A stretch of 64,000 bases of DNA from Fremontodendron californicum. Lineage: Eukaryota > Streptophyta > Magnoliopsida > Malvales > Malvaceae. Each line of letters opens with the position of its first letter. Within the stretch, counting starts at the first letter, position 1. The stretch lies in assembly GCA_030761205.1 (NCBI GenBank), contig JAULJL010000010.1, positions 32,688,022 through 32,752,021 of the forward strand, read 5' to 3'. The notes beneath the pieces are model-generated. The model ran no database searches. It had not been told where the DNA came from and was given only the letters and a program-made list of their open reading frames with translations. This document shows, piece by piece, positions 34,168 through 45,428 of the stretch. The position numbers and the translations under genes were made by a program.

Positions 34168-35417
34168 TTATTCAACATAGTTTGGCTCAAAGAGTGGTAG
34201 CTCATCTACATCATGTATTGTGAAGTTCTCATAGTATGGCTTTAACCTATATCCGTTCACCTTGAAAGCTTTATCTGTTTTTGGGTTCTTTATTTCAATT
34301 TCACCATGAGGGAAAACATTATCAATAATAAAAGATCCAATCCAACGAGAACATAACTTACCGGGAAACAACTTAATATGTGAATGGAAGAGAAGAACTT
34401 TCTGTCCAACAACAAAGCTCTTCCTTGAAATCATCTTATCATGGAATGGCTTAGTCTTTTCCTTGTAAATCTTGGAGTTCTCATAAGCATCATTCTTTAT
34501 CTCCTCAAGTTCTTGCAATTGAAGTTTTCTTTAAGTACATGCCTTATCCATCTTCATGTTGCATTGCTTTATAGCCCAATATGCCTTATGTTCTAATTCA
34601 ACCCGAAGATGACAAGGCTTACCATAAACTAGCCAATAAGGAAACATACTGTTTTATAGGTAGTCTTATAAGCCCAAAGTGCATCATCAAGTCGTAAACT
34701 CCAATCCTTCTGATTTGGATTAACTATCTTTTCAAGGATGGATTTTACTTCTCGATTTAACACTTCAGCTTGCCCACTAGCTTGTGGATGATATGATATA
34801 GAGACCCTATGTGTGATGTTGTATTTCCTCAAAAGAGCTTCCACGGACCTATTGCAAAAGTGTGTACCTCTATTGCTGATTATAGCCTTAGGAGTTCCAA
34901 ACCTAGCAAAAATATTAGACTTCACAAAATCTGAAACAACTTTAGAATCATTAGATCTGGTGGCTTTTGCTTCCACCCATTTTGAGACATAATCAATAGC
35001 AAGTAAAATATAAAGGTTTTCAAAAGAAGAGGGGAAATGTCCCACGAAATCAATGCCCTATACATAAAAAATTTCTACAATAACTATTGGAGTTTGAGGC
35101 ATTTGATTTCTAGCACCTAAGTTACCTATTCTGTCACAACGATCACATGACTTGCAAAAGAGGTATGAATCTTTAAACAATATGGGCCAATAGAATCCAT
35201 AATCAAGCACTTTCATGACTGTTCTTTTCGATCCAAAGTGCCCTCCAAATGCATAAGAGTGACAAAATGTTAGAATAGAATGAAATTCAGTTTCAAGTAC
35301 ACACCTTCTTATGATCTGATCGGAGCAATGTTTCCAAAGGTAGGGGTCATCCCAAATATAGTATTTTGCATCACTCTTTATCTTATTCTGTTGAGCTATA
35401 GTCAATTCTTGTGGCAA
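34168..35417 (-). pseudogene. gypsy integrase
   Basis: Reading leftwards: a zinc-binding region (HSYAFGGHFGSKRTVMKVL, then CKSCDRC), the catalytic core (LLAIDYVSKWVEAKATRSND, then AIISNRGTHFCN, then HPQASGQAEVLNREVK) and a C-terminal part (LFPGKLCSRWIGSFIIDNVF, PHGEIEIKNP). The second catalytic aspartate of the D,D-35-E triad is asparagine (ISNRG; codon at 34874-34872). Frame breaks lie near 35050 and 34520-34630. No chromodomain is present. Broken. Confidence 0.92.
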
Positions 35418-35429
35418 CTTCTTGGTGAC

Positions 35430-36110
35430 TAAGTAATTGACAATATCGGCATACTAAGGAGTTGTCATCCCAATTGAAAAGAGTTGCTCATCCAGAAAGT
35501 TTTCATGCAATAGAAGTGCATCCTCCACATGAACTAGGCGACTAAGAAGGTTCGCAACCAAGTTTTCACTACCTCTCTTATCTTTTATTTCCAAATCAAA
35601 CTCTTGTAAGAGAAGTATCTACCTAATCAGTCTCGGTTTGGCATCATTCTTTGTGAGCAAGTACCTAAGAGCTGCATGGTCAGAAAATACAATTACTTTA
35701 GTGCCGATTAAATAAGAACTAATTTTTTCTAAAGCAAAAACAACTGCCGAAAGCTCTTTTTCAGTTGTGGAATAGTTAAGTTGAGCATCATTAAGAGTCC
35801 GGGAGGCATAATAAATGGCATGTGATGCTTTGCCAACATATTGTCCCAAAACAGCTCTTATAGCATAATCACTTGCATCACACATGATTTCAATGGTAAG
35901 TTCCAATCCGGTGATTGTATAATAGGTGCTGAAGTCAAGAGTCCTTTCAATGTTTCAAACGCCTCTTTGCATTTATCATCAAAGTGGAAAACCACATCTT
36001 TTTGTAACAACTTGCATAGAGGTAATGTTATCTTTGATAAATCTTCGAAAGAAACCTGCGTGACCAAGAAAAGGATGAACTTCTCTCACATTTGTGGGAG
36101 GTGGTAAAGA
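35430..36110 (-). pseudogene. gypsy RT thumb and RNase H
   Basis: From about 36110 leftwards the sequence gives LGHAGFFRRFIKD, KDVVFHFDDKCKEAFETLK, then the RNase H segment MCDASDYAIRAVLGQ, ASHAIYYASRTLNDAQLNYS, TTEKELSAVVFALEK and VIVFSDHAALRYLLTKNDAK. Acidic residues expected in the RNase H site (Asp in CDASD, Glu in EKELSA, Asp in SDHAAL) are present. Frameshifts separate the pieces. RNase H would remove template RNA after copying. Confidence 0.9.
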
Positions 36111-36187
36111 ATGAATAATATCTATTTTAGATTTATCAACTTCTATTCCCCTAGAATAATTAACATGTCCTAAAACTATACCTTGGT

Positions 36188-37503
36188 TCACCATAAAATG
36201 AAATTTTCACCAATTTAACTCAAGGTTAGTTTCCATGCATCTTTAAAGCATTCGATCTTCCATGTATGTTGGTAGGGGATTGCATCTTTAACCCACACAA
36301 CCGATGCGGTCGGGGCGGTTGAAGAACTGATATCCGGGGAACTGGACTTCAGGGTGCCCAGAAATAGACACCATACTTCAGCGGTCACTACTTTGACTCG
36401 TGACGCCTCTGGTCAAGGATCAACAGGAATTGTGGCATGCCGACGATGGCGAAACCCTCAATATGTGAACACAATCTTCATTTTCGTCGTGAATGATCGA
36501 GCTGCTTTCTTAAGTGTAAGGTTCTCTAGACATCTATCAAAAGAATCACCATAGACACTAAAATAATCCATAAAAACCTCTATGATGTTCTCTACATAAT
36601 CAGAAAATATGCTAACCATACACCCTTGGAATGTGGCTGGTGCATTAAACAAAGACCAAATGGCATTCGTCGGTATGCAAATGTCCCAAACGGACATGTG
36701 AAGGTTGTCTTCTCTTGATCGTCCGGAGCAATGACAATCTGATTATAACCTGAAAACCCATCAAGAAAACAATAATGAGAATGACCAGCTAACCTTTCAA
36801 GCATTTGATCAATAAAAGGTAAAAGAAAGTGGTCTTTGCGAGTTGTTAAATTAAGTTTGCGGTAATCAAGGCAAACTCGCCATCCTGTTTGAACCCGAGT
36901 AGGAACAAGTTCATTCTCTTCATTTTTCACAACGGTGACACCTGACATTTTAGGAACCACTTGGACTGGGCTCACCCATTTGCTATTCGAGATTGGGTAG
37001 ATCACCCCAACATCTAGGAGCTTCAATATCTCTCTTTTCACAACCTCCATCATAGGAGGATTCAATCGGCGTTGTGCTTCTCTTATTGGTTTTGATCATT
37101 CTTCTAACAAAATTGGATGCATGCACATGGATGGGCTTATTCCCTTGATATCAACAATTGTCCAACCAATTGTTGTCTTATGTTCTCTTAGCGCACGGAT
37201 AAGTCTCTCTTCTTGCAAAGGGGTGAGGTCTTTGGCAATGATGACCGGTATTGTGTCCTTTCTACCTAAGAACACATATTTTAAATGATTCGATAATGGT
37301 TTCAATTCCAAGATTGGTGCATGCAAAATGGAAGGTAGAAGTTTCTCATTAGATATAGGTAGATTGATCAATGAAACATCAAACCTTTCATCTTTAGGTG
37401 GCAACACTTGTAGAGATGCTAATGCCACTTTCACATGTTCACTCAAAGCTAGTTTCCTTTTAGATTTCTCCATTTCTAGGTGCTTGCTAATGGCTACTTC
37501 CAA
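36188..37503 (-). pseudogene. gypsy reverse transcriptase with linker, active site mutated
   Basis: The linker reads TTIGWTIVDIKGISPSMCMH and the RT reads SKWVSPVQVVPKMSGVTVV, WRVCLDYRKLN, CFLDGFSGYNQIVIAPDDQE and YRRMPFGL. After a frameshift the catalytic segment reads EVFMDYFSVYGDSF: the second Asp of the expected FMDD is Tyr (codon at 36565-36563), which would abolish polymerase activity. After ENLTL the frame is interrupted by the foreign stretch at about 36248-36512, and RT resumes as RCMETNLELNW and FHFMVNQGIVLGHVNY, ending near 36188. Confidence 0.92.
36248..36512. other. GC-rich insert of unknown origin in gypsy RT
   Basis: About 260 bp lie where family members go straight from DRCLENLTL to LKRCMETNL. 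It is GC-rich in its centre (36290-36460), unlike the element, and a plus-strand frame stays open through it (VEELISGELDFRVPRNRHHT and on into ASGQGSTGIVACRRW). No transposon termini or target duplication were clear. I do not recognise the source. Confidence 0.6.
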
Positions 37504-37533
37504 ATTATCTTCGCCATCTAACTCATAAGCTTG

Positions 37534-37960
37534 CTACACTAAAGAATCAATTATATCAATAGTAAAAACAGAATGTATGTCACTAGGATACCTCATGGCC
37601 TCAAAAATATTGAAATGAATCACCTCGCCATCAAATTCCATAGTAAGGGTACCATCATGAACATCAATTTTAGTCTTGGTTGTTTTTAAGAATGGTCTTC
37701 CTAATAAAATAGGTGTTGGATTGGAATACATCTCATCTTCCATCTCAAGAACATAAAAATTCGCTAGGAAAACCAACATCTTCTACAACTCCTTTTGGAT
37801 AAGTATTAGAACAATCAGCAAGTTGTATAATAACACCGGTTTCCTCTAATGGTCCTAGATTCAATGAAGCATAAATTGAATATACCATAACATTAATGGA
37901 TGCTTCTAATCTAGCATAACACGTTCAAACAGAGTGTTACCTATCTTACAAAGAATGGTG
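37534..37960 (-). pseudogene. gypsy aspartic protease region
   Basis: Towards the right the minus strand reads EASINVMVYSIYASLNL, where family members have DLGASINVMPYS: a one-base loss plus a substitution remove the Asp-Leu-Gly active site. Then follow IQLADCSNTYPKGVVEDV and, in another frame, NFYVLEMEDEMYSNPTPILL, GRPFLKTTKTKIDVHDGTLT and MEFDGEVIHFN, characteristic of the protease C-terminal part in Athila/Tat-type elements. Confidence 0.85.
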
Positions 37961-38255
37961 AACATACCTGGATCCTTGCACTTTGGTGGGAGTTTTCTTT
38001 AAAGAATAGCTGAAACATTTTCTCCCACACTTATCTTTTCATTGCCCTTGAGCTTCCGTTTAGAGGTGCACAATTCTTTGAGAAACTTTACATAATGGGG
38101 CACCTGCTTTATGGCATCTTATAGAGGAATGTTTACCTCTAATTTTTGGAGGATCTCTAAAATCTCCTTCTCTTGCTCCTCCTTTTAGGACTTTGCTAAC
38201 CTGCTTGGAAAAAATAGAGGGGTTATATAAGAAGGAAAATAAGGTTTAGGGCTCA

Positions 38256-39553
38256 TCAGGTTGAGATGATGCATTTGTGTTTTTCCCTTTGAGCACTATC
38301 CTTAGTAGGCACCAATGATATTGCCTTTTGTGGTGTCTTAAGCTGTTTCCCACTTCTTAGAGTTACGACATTCGTATTTTCTCTAGGATTCACTATAGTT
38401 TGAGAAGGTAAGTTCCCTAAATCCCTTGCTTCAAATCGACTCATTCGTATTGCCAATTGTCCCACTTGAGTTTCCAAATTCTGGATGCTTGCCTGAATCC
38501 TTTATTGAAATTGCAAATTGTTAGTAGCAAGAGATTTTACAATATCTTCTAGAGAATTATCTGAATTTGAGGTGGTGGCACTTGTTGTCGAGTTTAATAT
38601 GGTCTTTGCGTTCTTTGCTAAAAACTCTATGGTCGATTATCAATGGGTGGATGAGCAGCTTGTGGTTAATTTTTTGCATAATTAAAGTTTGGATGATCCC
38701 ACTATCCTGGATTATTGTTTGAGTAGGGATCATACTTTCGTGGTTGGCCTGAAAATCCACCCATAGCATTAACATGTTCATTTGAACCATCTTGAAGTGT
38801 TGGGCACATATCAGTTGGGTGCCCTGTTGTAGAACATATACCACAAGCTTTGATTTGCTGCAAATTACCTACAGCCAATTGTTGCACAAGAGAAGTAAGT
38901 TGAGAAAGTTGTTGTTCAATGGAAGATGTACTTACCTCATTTACTTTTTTAGGTTGTGGTGGTGGTGGTTCATGTCTCATGCTAAATTGTTGTGAGTTGG
39001 CTGCCATGTTGGAGATGAGAAGTCTAGCAGCTTCGGGAGTCTTATCAACTAGAGCTCCTCCACTTGCAGCTTCTATCATGCTTCTCTCCATGGGCATGAG
39101 ACCTTCATAAAAGTATTGGATGAGAAGTTGTTCACTTATTTGATAATGTGGGCAACTTGCACAAAGCTTTTTGAACCTCTCCCAATACTCATACAAGGAC
39201 TCTCCATTGTATTGTCGAATCCTACATATCTCTTTTCTAATGTTGACAGCCTTAGATGCTGGGAAATATCTCTCCAAGAATGTTTTCTTCATTGTATTCC
39301 ATGTAGTGATGGTCCCGGATGGTAGATAGTAGAGCCATTCCTTTGCAGAGTCTGCTAGAGAGAATAGAAGGGCTCTCAACTTGATTTGCTCTTTGAAGAT
39401 CCCGGTTGGTTTCATGGTTGAGCAAACTACATGGAATTCCTTAAGGTGTTTATTTGGATACCCTTCTGCAAAACCATGAAACGTTGGGAGAAGATGAATT
39501 AAACCAGATTTAAGTTCAAAAGCTACCTCAAGGTTAGGATATTCTATGCACAA
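38256..39553 (-). pseudogene. gypsy gag with intact zinc knuckle
   Basis: The main frame (39553-38702, 283 codons) contains the gag domain: HLLPTFHGFAEGYPNKHLKE, then LFSLADSAKEWLYYLPSGTI, TFLERYFPASKAVNIRKEI and YEYWERFKKLCASCPHYQIS. A canonical knuckle CGICSTTGHPTDMC (CX2CX4HX4C) follows, then a Gln-rich tail in shifted frames down to about 38256 (METQVGQLAIRMSRFE). This is the best-preserved coding part of the element. True gag probably starts further right, near 39600, where the frame is broken. Confidence 0.92.
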
Positions 39554-39828
39554 TGGTTGTTAATCCAAATCCGGAGCTGCTAAATCTTTAAGAGTTCGGT
39601 TATTTAATGCCATCTCTCATTGCTCAACTTGAACTTTTTGGATCAACTTCTCGTTAGACTTATGGTAAGAAATTGTGAATTCCAAGATCCTCTTAAGCCT
39701 TAAGTGATTTATGTCTTCTCCGGGAGCTTGGAACATCAACTGAAAAACAAAACAAGAAAAATAAATTAATTAGACCTAAAAAAATAAAAATAAATCAAGT
39801 AACAAATAAATTAAAGAAAGCAATCCTC

Positions 39829-39841
39829 GGCAATGGCGCCA
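39829..39841 (-). other. gypsy primer-binding site
   Basis: The minus strand reads TGGCGCCATTGCC, six bases from the LTR boundary. It differs by one base from the TGGCGCCGTTGCC form common in Athila/Tat-type plant elements. Confidence 0.8.
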
Positions 39842-39847
39842 TAAACT

Positions 39848-41514
39848 TGATGCACTCATAATAATGTATCTTAAACCTTGCACTAAATATGGTCAATTGT
39901 TTAGTATAGTAGTAGCAAGGCTCGAATCCACAGAGATTGCTCTTAATTTAGAAGTTGCTGATTTATAACTTTAGTTCTAAAAGAATAATAAAAAAAGGGT
40001 TTTAAGTTGTTTTGAAATTAAAGCAAACAAGAAAAGTAGGATTCAAAGAAATAAGATAAAATCAAATAAGAGAAAGTATGGTTAAGGTGTCATTCGCCAC
40101 CACTAAACATCATTGAGAATCAATATCAGATTTATCAATATCAATAATCTATCAAAACTATCAACCGTAGATAACATCAAGCTTTGCTACCCCAATCTTT
40201 TTTTAGTTCGTCGTTTAATAGAATAAGCTCTCTACTTAATCTCTAACCATCAAACAACCTAGAATAAGCTCTCTAGATTCAACTTGATAGTAGCTGTATG
40301 ATGAGAAAGATAGGTTGATCTAAGCAACAAACACATAAGCTAGGATTGTTCAACTTAGGTTATGTTTCATTTTGCAATTATCGAAAACCTGACCATAATC
40401 ATTAATCACAAATTGCCACTTATGAATAAGAAATCAAGACAATTACATGGATCAAGACTCCTAAACTAGCAATAGATAATTATCAAGATCTATCTAGTAT
40501 GTATCCTAAAAAATCAAGACAAAGACCATGAACAATTTTTATAAAATAACATAAGTAATTTTGATAGAAAATCAATGCTAGATAAATTCTGAATATCAAT
40601 TATATAACATGTCTAGAGCTTTGAAATCACCCTTAACCAAATAAGAATTTAGCCTAGCATAAGTATTGTTAACATAAACATGAAATTAAAAAGAAAACAA
40701 AAGAAACTAAGAGAATGAAGAAGAAGAATAATATTGATTATTCAACTTCTTGCTCTCTCAAACTCTCTAAAAGAAAACAATAAAATCAGATTACAAAGTA
40801 AGTAAAGTGTGTGTTGCGGCTCCCCCTTTATGTCTCTATTTGTAGGCAGCTTTTAGGTTTCCTTAAAATAAATTGTGGCTCCCAGGGTTTTAATAAGCTG
40901 ACTTGCGGCAAGGTCTTGCAATAAGGAAAGGTGGCCGATGCTAGGAGACTTCATGGAAGGAAAGATGAGAGACTTACGGCTAAAGTAAAACTTATAAGGA
41001 AAGGTTGAGTGACTTGCGGCTGAGGTTTTAATAAGGAAAGTCTTGGCAGCCACTAGTTCTACTTTGACTAGGAAAAGCTTATATGGAAATTATTCTTGCC
41101 GTTACTCCTTATTTGATTAGGAAAAGCTTGTATTTGGCAAGGGCTTTTAAAGAAGGAAAGGAGGCAGCCGAATCTTATTTTGACTAGGAAAAGGTGTGTT
41201 GCGGCTAAGGATTTTCAACGAGGGAATAAAAGTTGCCAATAATCATCTTTTGGGGTTGAAATTAGGTCTAGCCATTAAGGAAAGTTTGGACTAGGTTTAG
41301 TCCCATGATGTCTTCTTGAAGTGTAGGCAACTTTCCTTTGTGCTTGAAGCTTCATTATTTGTCCAATTTCATTATTTTTAACTCAAAAGCAATCTTTATC
41401 TTCCAAAACACTTACAAAACATAAAATACTAATAAACTATCAATAAACTCAATAATCAAAGCACAAAGTATAAGGAAATTAAATTGAAGAATGTATGAAA
41501 TTAAGCACTTATCA
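39848..41514 (-). repeat. 5' LTR of gypsy element (1667 bp)
   Basis: The promoter-bearing LTR for minus-strand transcription. The box matching TATAAATAG of the other LTR reads TACAAATAG here (40836-40844). It includes the segment at about 40615-40810 that the other LTR has lost. Confidence 0.93.
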
Positions 41515-41997
41515 GAAGCGTTTATACCCAATGGGTGCCATAAGTTACTGGATGTTAGAGTGGAAGGGTCCACCAAGTGCGACCTTGATGAGTCCCGGCT
41601 GAGGGCTGTGGCCATTATGGATCTAGTGTTCATCGTTCATGTCATGTTTGTGGTCATCATTGTGATGCTCACATACGCTCTTGTTGCTAAGACTGTTGGG
41701 ATGAGGAGACTAGGCTCCTACGAGGCCTTGCCTACCAATGCTGCTGATTCTATTGGACACTCTGTAACCTGTTGCTACTTTACGAATTTTGTGTATATAA
41801 GTTGTTTCCTTCTTTCTCTACTTTATATGCGTACTGGCAGATTATCTTCACTTTATTACTTGGTCTCTCTGTTAAATTCTCCATTCAATTGTGGTGGTGA
41901 GGCAGATACAGACGTTCTATATCCGTCAGACATTGGTCATTGGGTCCAAAATGTTGAGTTTACTACTGTTTATGAGAAAGTTTATTGGTTGGATTGA
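41515..41997 (+). pseudogene. DUF716/TMEM45-type membrane protein, C-terminal part
   Basis: Directly after the gypsy LTR the frame reads EAFIPNGCHKLLDVRVEGST, continuing the YVEA of the left part. Then come KCDLDESRLRAVAIMDLVFI and a long hydrophobic membrane segment ending LTYALVAKTVGMRRLGSYEA. The conserved part stops near LPTNAAD (about 41745); the remaining open frame to TGA 41995-41997 is not recognised and may be changed 3' sequence. Compared with family members as I recall them, a few residues are missing at DVRVEG. Confidence 0.85.
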
Positions 41998-43840
41998 AAT
42001 TAAATCAGTCTAAATGTCTGATTGCACAAAGAGCTACAAGGAAGTTGCTTAAAGTAGGAAATCTTTTTACTCTTTTTCTTTTTTTAGATTCATTTTGTAT
42101 TTTTGATTATTGTTGAGTAATAGAGCATCATTATTAGGGTGGGCGTGGGGTGGTGGTGGGGGGGTTGTGATTTGAGAGGCTGGTTGTGCATTCCTGAAAC
42201 AATGGCCGAAAGTCTTTCTCTCTTTATGCGAGGGTTATTTTTGTGATTCATTATTTACTCTTTGGGCTTCCTAGAGTATGGTAAGTGAAAAGTTGGATCT
42301 TTTGTGTGGTTGTCTATGCTTTAAACCCATATGTTCAGAATCTGTAACTGAATTCCACGCAATAATCTCATGTCTTTTAGCTCATACTTGTCATGCCCGT
42401 CTGGCTGAGAGATGCTTGATTTGCTTGTTTGTATGTTTCTTTTCCGTACAAAGGTTTAGTATCAAGCAAAAGGAGAAGATTGCTTCTTTTAAAACTCTCT
42501 CTGCAATACCTTTACCAAGAACGGTTTATTTAGTGTTGACTGGTTTCCGTGATAATAGCTAATATAAATGTAATTTTTTTTTTTTTTGTTTTTGTTTTTG
42601 ATGATGATATATGTAAAAATTTGAATCACAACGCAAGCACCAGGATTCAGATGTTCAATCAGTTTGGTTATTGTATTGCCTTAGTGAAAATGGTTACATG
42701 GTCAATCATGTCGTTGATGTGTGTTAAGCCTGAGATGATAGATTTTATAGCTGGAAAAAGTCGAATACTTTTTATATGCAACGTAGATCTGATCAGTGCC
42801 AAGTCATACTTTGTACATTTTTGTATAAATATGCATCAGTGGATTTGGCGGAATGCTTTTATAGATGTGTGGGTGGAGTACAAGTCAGGTCATGGAAGAG
42901 GGATGTGTGTTGTATAATAGGTTTGATGAAGATGCGCCAAGCCAAGCAGTATATCATACTAAGTAAAGATTGACTTGGTTATTAGAATCATATTTCATAC
43001 TTGAAGAACCTATTCAGCAGCCATTTAGTTTGTATTCATTCTGAGCCTTGAATAAATTAGTTGCAAGCAATAAAACAATTATTTTGATAGCCTTAAAACT
43101 TTGATTTTAGGTTACTTTGTCCTATAGAATCATGGTATATACTTTTATTTCCTTCTCTTCTCTTTCTGCCCGTTCAGTTTAATTTCAACACTTGCTATCA
43201 AAATCAGCATTTGGTAAAGAAAAGGTCATTGGAGCAATCCAGTATGAGTTGTGGCCAAGTTTTTTTATTTTTTTTATGTCTTACCTCGTATTAAAGGTAA
43301 TAGCTTAAACCAAAATGTCCTATTTGTTGGATATATGAACTTTGTTGGTATCGTGTGCATTATGATGTAGATGGTTTAGTAACTTTGTGCTTGCAAATTT
43401 GTAGTTTTGGCTTGTTGCTCTTGTAAAGTAAAAGTAAATGTAAAGTAGTATTAATATAATATTGATAATCATATCTATCTATCTATTAATTGTCTCTGCG
43501 CGCGTTGGTGGAAACATAAGTATTGTTGATGTAGGTAGGGCAAACAGGGAGAAGAATAGAATACAGAAATACATACAAGCAGTTACAGAGAAGCAGAATA
43601 ATTTAGGGAGAAAACAAGAGAGGAAGAAAATCTCAATATCCAAAAACTAATTGAAGTATTTATTTGACTACCTCTAAAACTAGTCTATAAAATTTCTTTT
43701 TTTTTTTTTAAAATACTAATACTAAGTACTAATCATGGTAGTTGACTACTAGTAGTAGTATGTATTGTATTTGTATATTTATAGTTATCAAAGCCATATA
43801 AATGTATTATATGTCGTGGAGGAAGCAAGGAAAAGATGAT
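41998..43840. other. intergenic, nothing recognised
   Basis: No conserved coding block was found. Several open frames of 60-120 codons (for example 42549-42917) look random in composition. A T run at 42569-42584 and a G-rich patch at 42140-42165 are the only marked features. Part may be the former 3' region of the DUF716 gene. Confidence 0.5.
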
Positions 43841-45428
43841 TGAACGGTCAGAGTGTCCGACCAACTGCAATTGGTAGTATTAGTATTGTTTTGTTTTCTC
43901 TGGCTCTCTCTCTCTCGCTCTCGCATGTCGAAAATTCCTTTTTTTTTTTTCTTCTTTCTTGTTTTAACAGCTGAGTTGAGTTGAGTGCGGCGGCCTTAGA
44001 GTGAGTTTTAGAGGTGGGTAAAGTACGAGGCTTTTTCGCTATTGACCTCACCACAAGTCACAGCTCACAACCCAACCAAACAAAATTCTAACGTTACTTG
44101 TCTCTTCATTCTCAATTTTTCTATAACAAAATAAGTTTATTTATATTACTATTCAAGTCAACCACTTCTAAGGAATAAGGATTTCATGCGTAAATATCAG
44201 TTATAACAAATCTTGGGTATGTTAAAGTAATTTTGTCATAAATTTAATAAGTAATATGTTTTACTTATTATTATTTTTTTATTTAAAAAAAAGCACATTG
44301 GTTGCTTGTAAGTGTATATAAAACCCGTCGGCACCCGAGATTTGTTTTTTTTTTCTATTGTTTAAAAAAAAAAAGATAATACTAACATAAAATATAAAGA
44401 AAAATTCTCTAAACTTGTTTTAGGAGGTTATGAAGAAAAATTAACGACTAGTAGGTAGAGTTAGTATTTCATTTTTCTTGTTGGAATCGCATATTTTCAA
44501 TCTCCTGTATTTTCAGACACAAATACACAACTCACTTTTTTTTTTTTTTTTTCTTATCTATAAAAAAAAGCTAGAAGTTTAACCACAAAGCAAAGCCAAA
44601 AGCCAAAACTTTTTTTTTTTGTTCTTTTTTATGGTTGAATACCTATACAGATATTAATAATAAACAAAATTTTGGTTTCTTTGATTGGGTCCTCATCCGC
44701 TGTCTCCCATAGCAGTCATCAATTACAAATGCAAATGCAAATAAATGGCATAAACATAATCAAGAGAGAGAGCAGTCGGATTCCCATTTTCCATTAGGTA
44801 ATGCTCTTTTCTTTTTCTTCTGCTATTTTTTGTCAATTGAATACATCCATCCGTTGTGGATTTAGGAACCCATTGAATTAGATTAGATTAAATCTCGCAA
44901 CACAAGCAAAGACTTGATCTTTTTCTCTTGCTGCGTACATCCTCTGTTTCGTTTCTCTATATCTACACAGATGCTGCTGTAGGATCTACTCATGTTTTTC
45001 TTTTTTCGTTTCTTTTCTATTATGACTTGAATAAATATCAGCTATCCTATTCCTATCCTGCATTTCTTCCATTTTTATTACTTTCCTTTTATAAAATACA
45101 TATATATGCTTCCTCACCTTTTTTTTAATATCCTAATTTTAATTTGTTTTCTTTCCAAATACATGATTCTCGTGGCGAATGAATTCTTAAGTCATCCTTG
45201 ATTATCTGCAGGCATAACTTTGCCATATTCTTCATTTAATCCCCCCCCCCTTCAAATTTCTCTGCTGACAATCAATCGACGTGGGCTCCAAGGCCCTTGC
45301 TAAGGGATACCAGAGAATGCACATGACAGTGTTCCACTATACTACATCTATTGTCAATATCTACTCTAGCTAACCTTAGGTTCTCTACTGCATGTTGGTT
45401 TTTCTAAAGGGGATCACATTTCTAAACC
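43841..45428 (+). promoter_or_regulatory. upstream and 5'UTR region of the NIPA8-like gene
   Basis: A TATA-like TATATAAAAC lies at about 44316, followed some 450 bp later by a CT/GA-rich stretch. CCATTAGGTAATG at about 44793 could be a 5' splice site and CTGCAGGCATAAC at about 45207 a 3' splice site, giving a leader intron before the ATG at 45429. A run of ten Cs lies at 45241-45250. All assignments are by motif only; T runs (44347, 44539, 44611) complicate the region. Confidence 0.35.

Larger units (their letters stand above)
31047..41514 (-). mobile_element. Ty3/gypsy retrotransposon, Athila/Tat type
   Basis: Two LTRs (31047-32558 and 39848-41514) start TGATACACTCA/TGATGCACTCA and end GCACTTATCA. 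The flanks GAGGC (31042-31046) and GAAGC (41515-41519) are a 5-bp duplication with one change. Between them on the minus strand lie a primer-binding site, gag, protease, RT, RNase H, integrase and a polypurine tract, in gypsy order. The integrase lacks a chromodomain and the primer-binding site has the TGGCGCC form, both typical of Athila/Tat elements. Catalytic positions are mutated, so it is dead. It splits the DUF716 gene. Confidence 0.94.

Noticed and set aside
42278..42973. Open frames of 65-122 codons between the gypsy element and the NIPA8-like gene
   Set aside because: Random-looking composition, overlapping in different frames, no recognised domain; possibly old 3' untranslated sequence.
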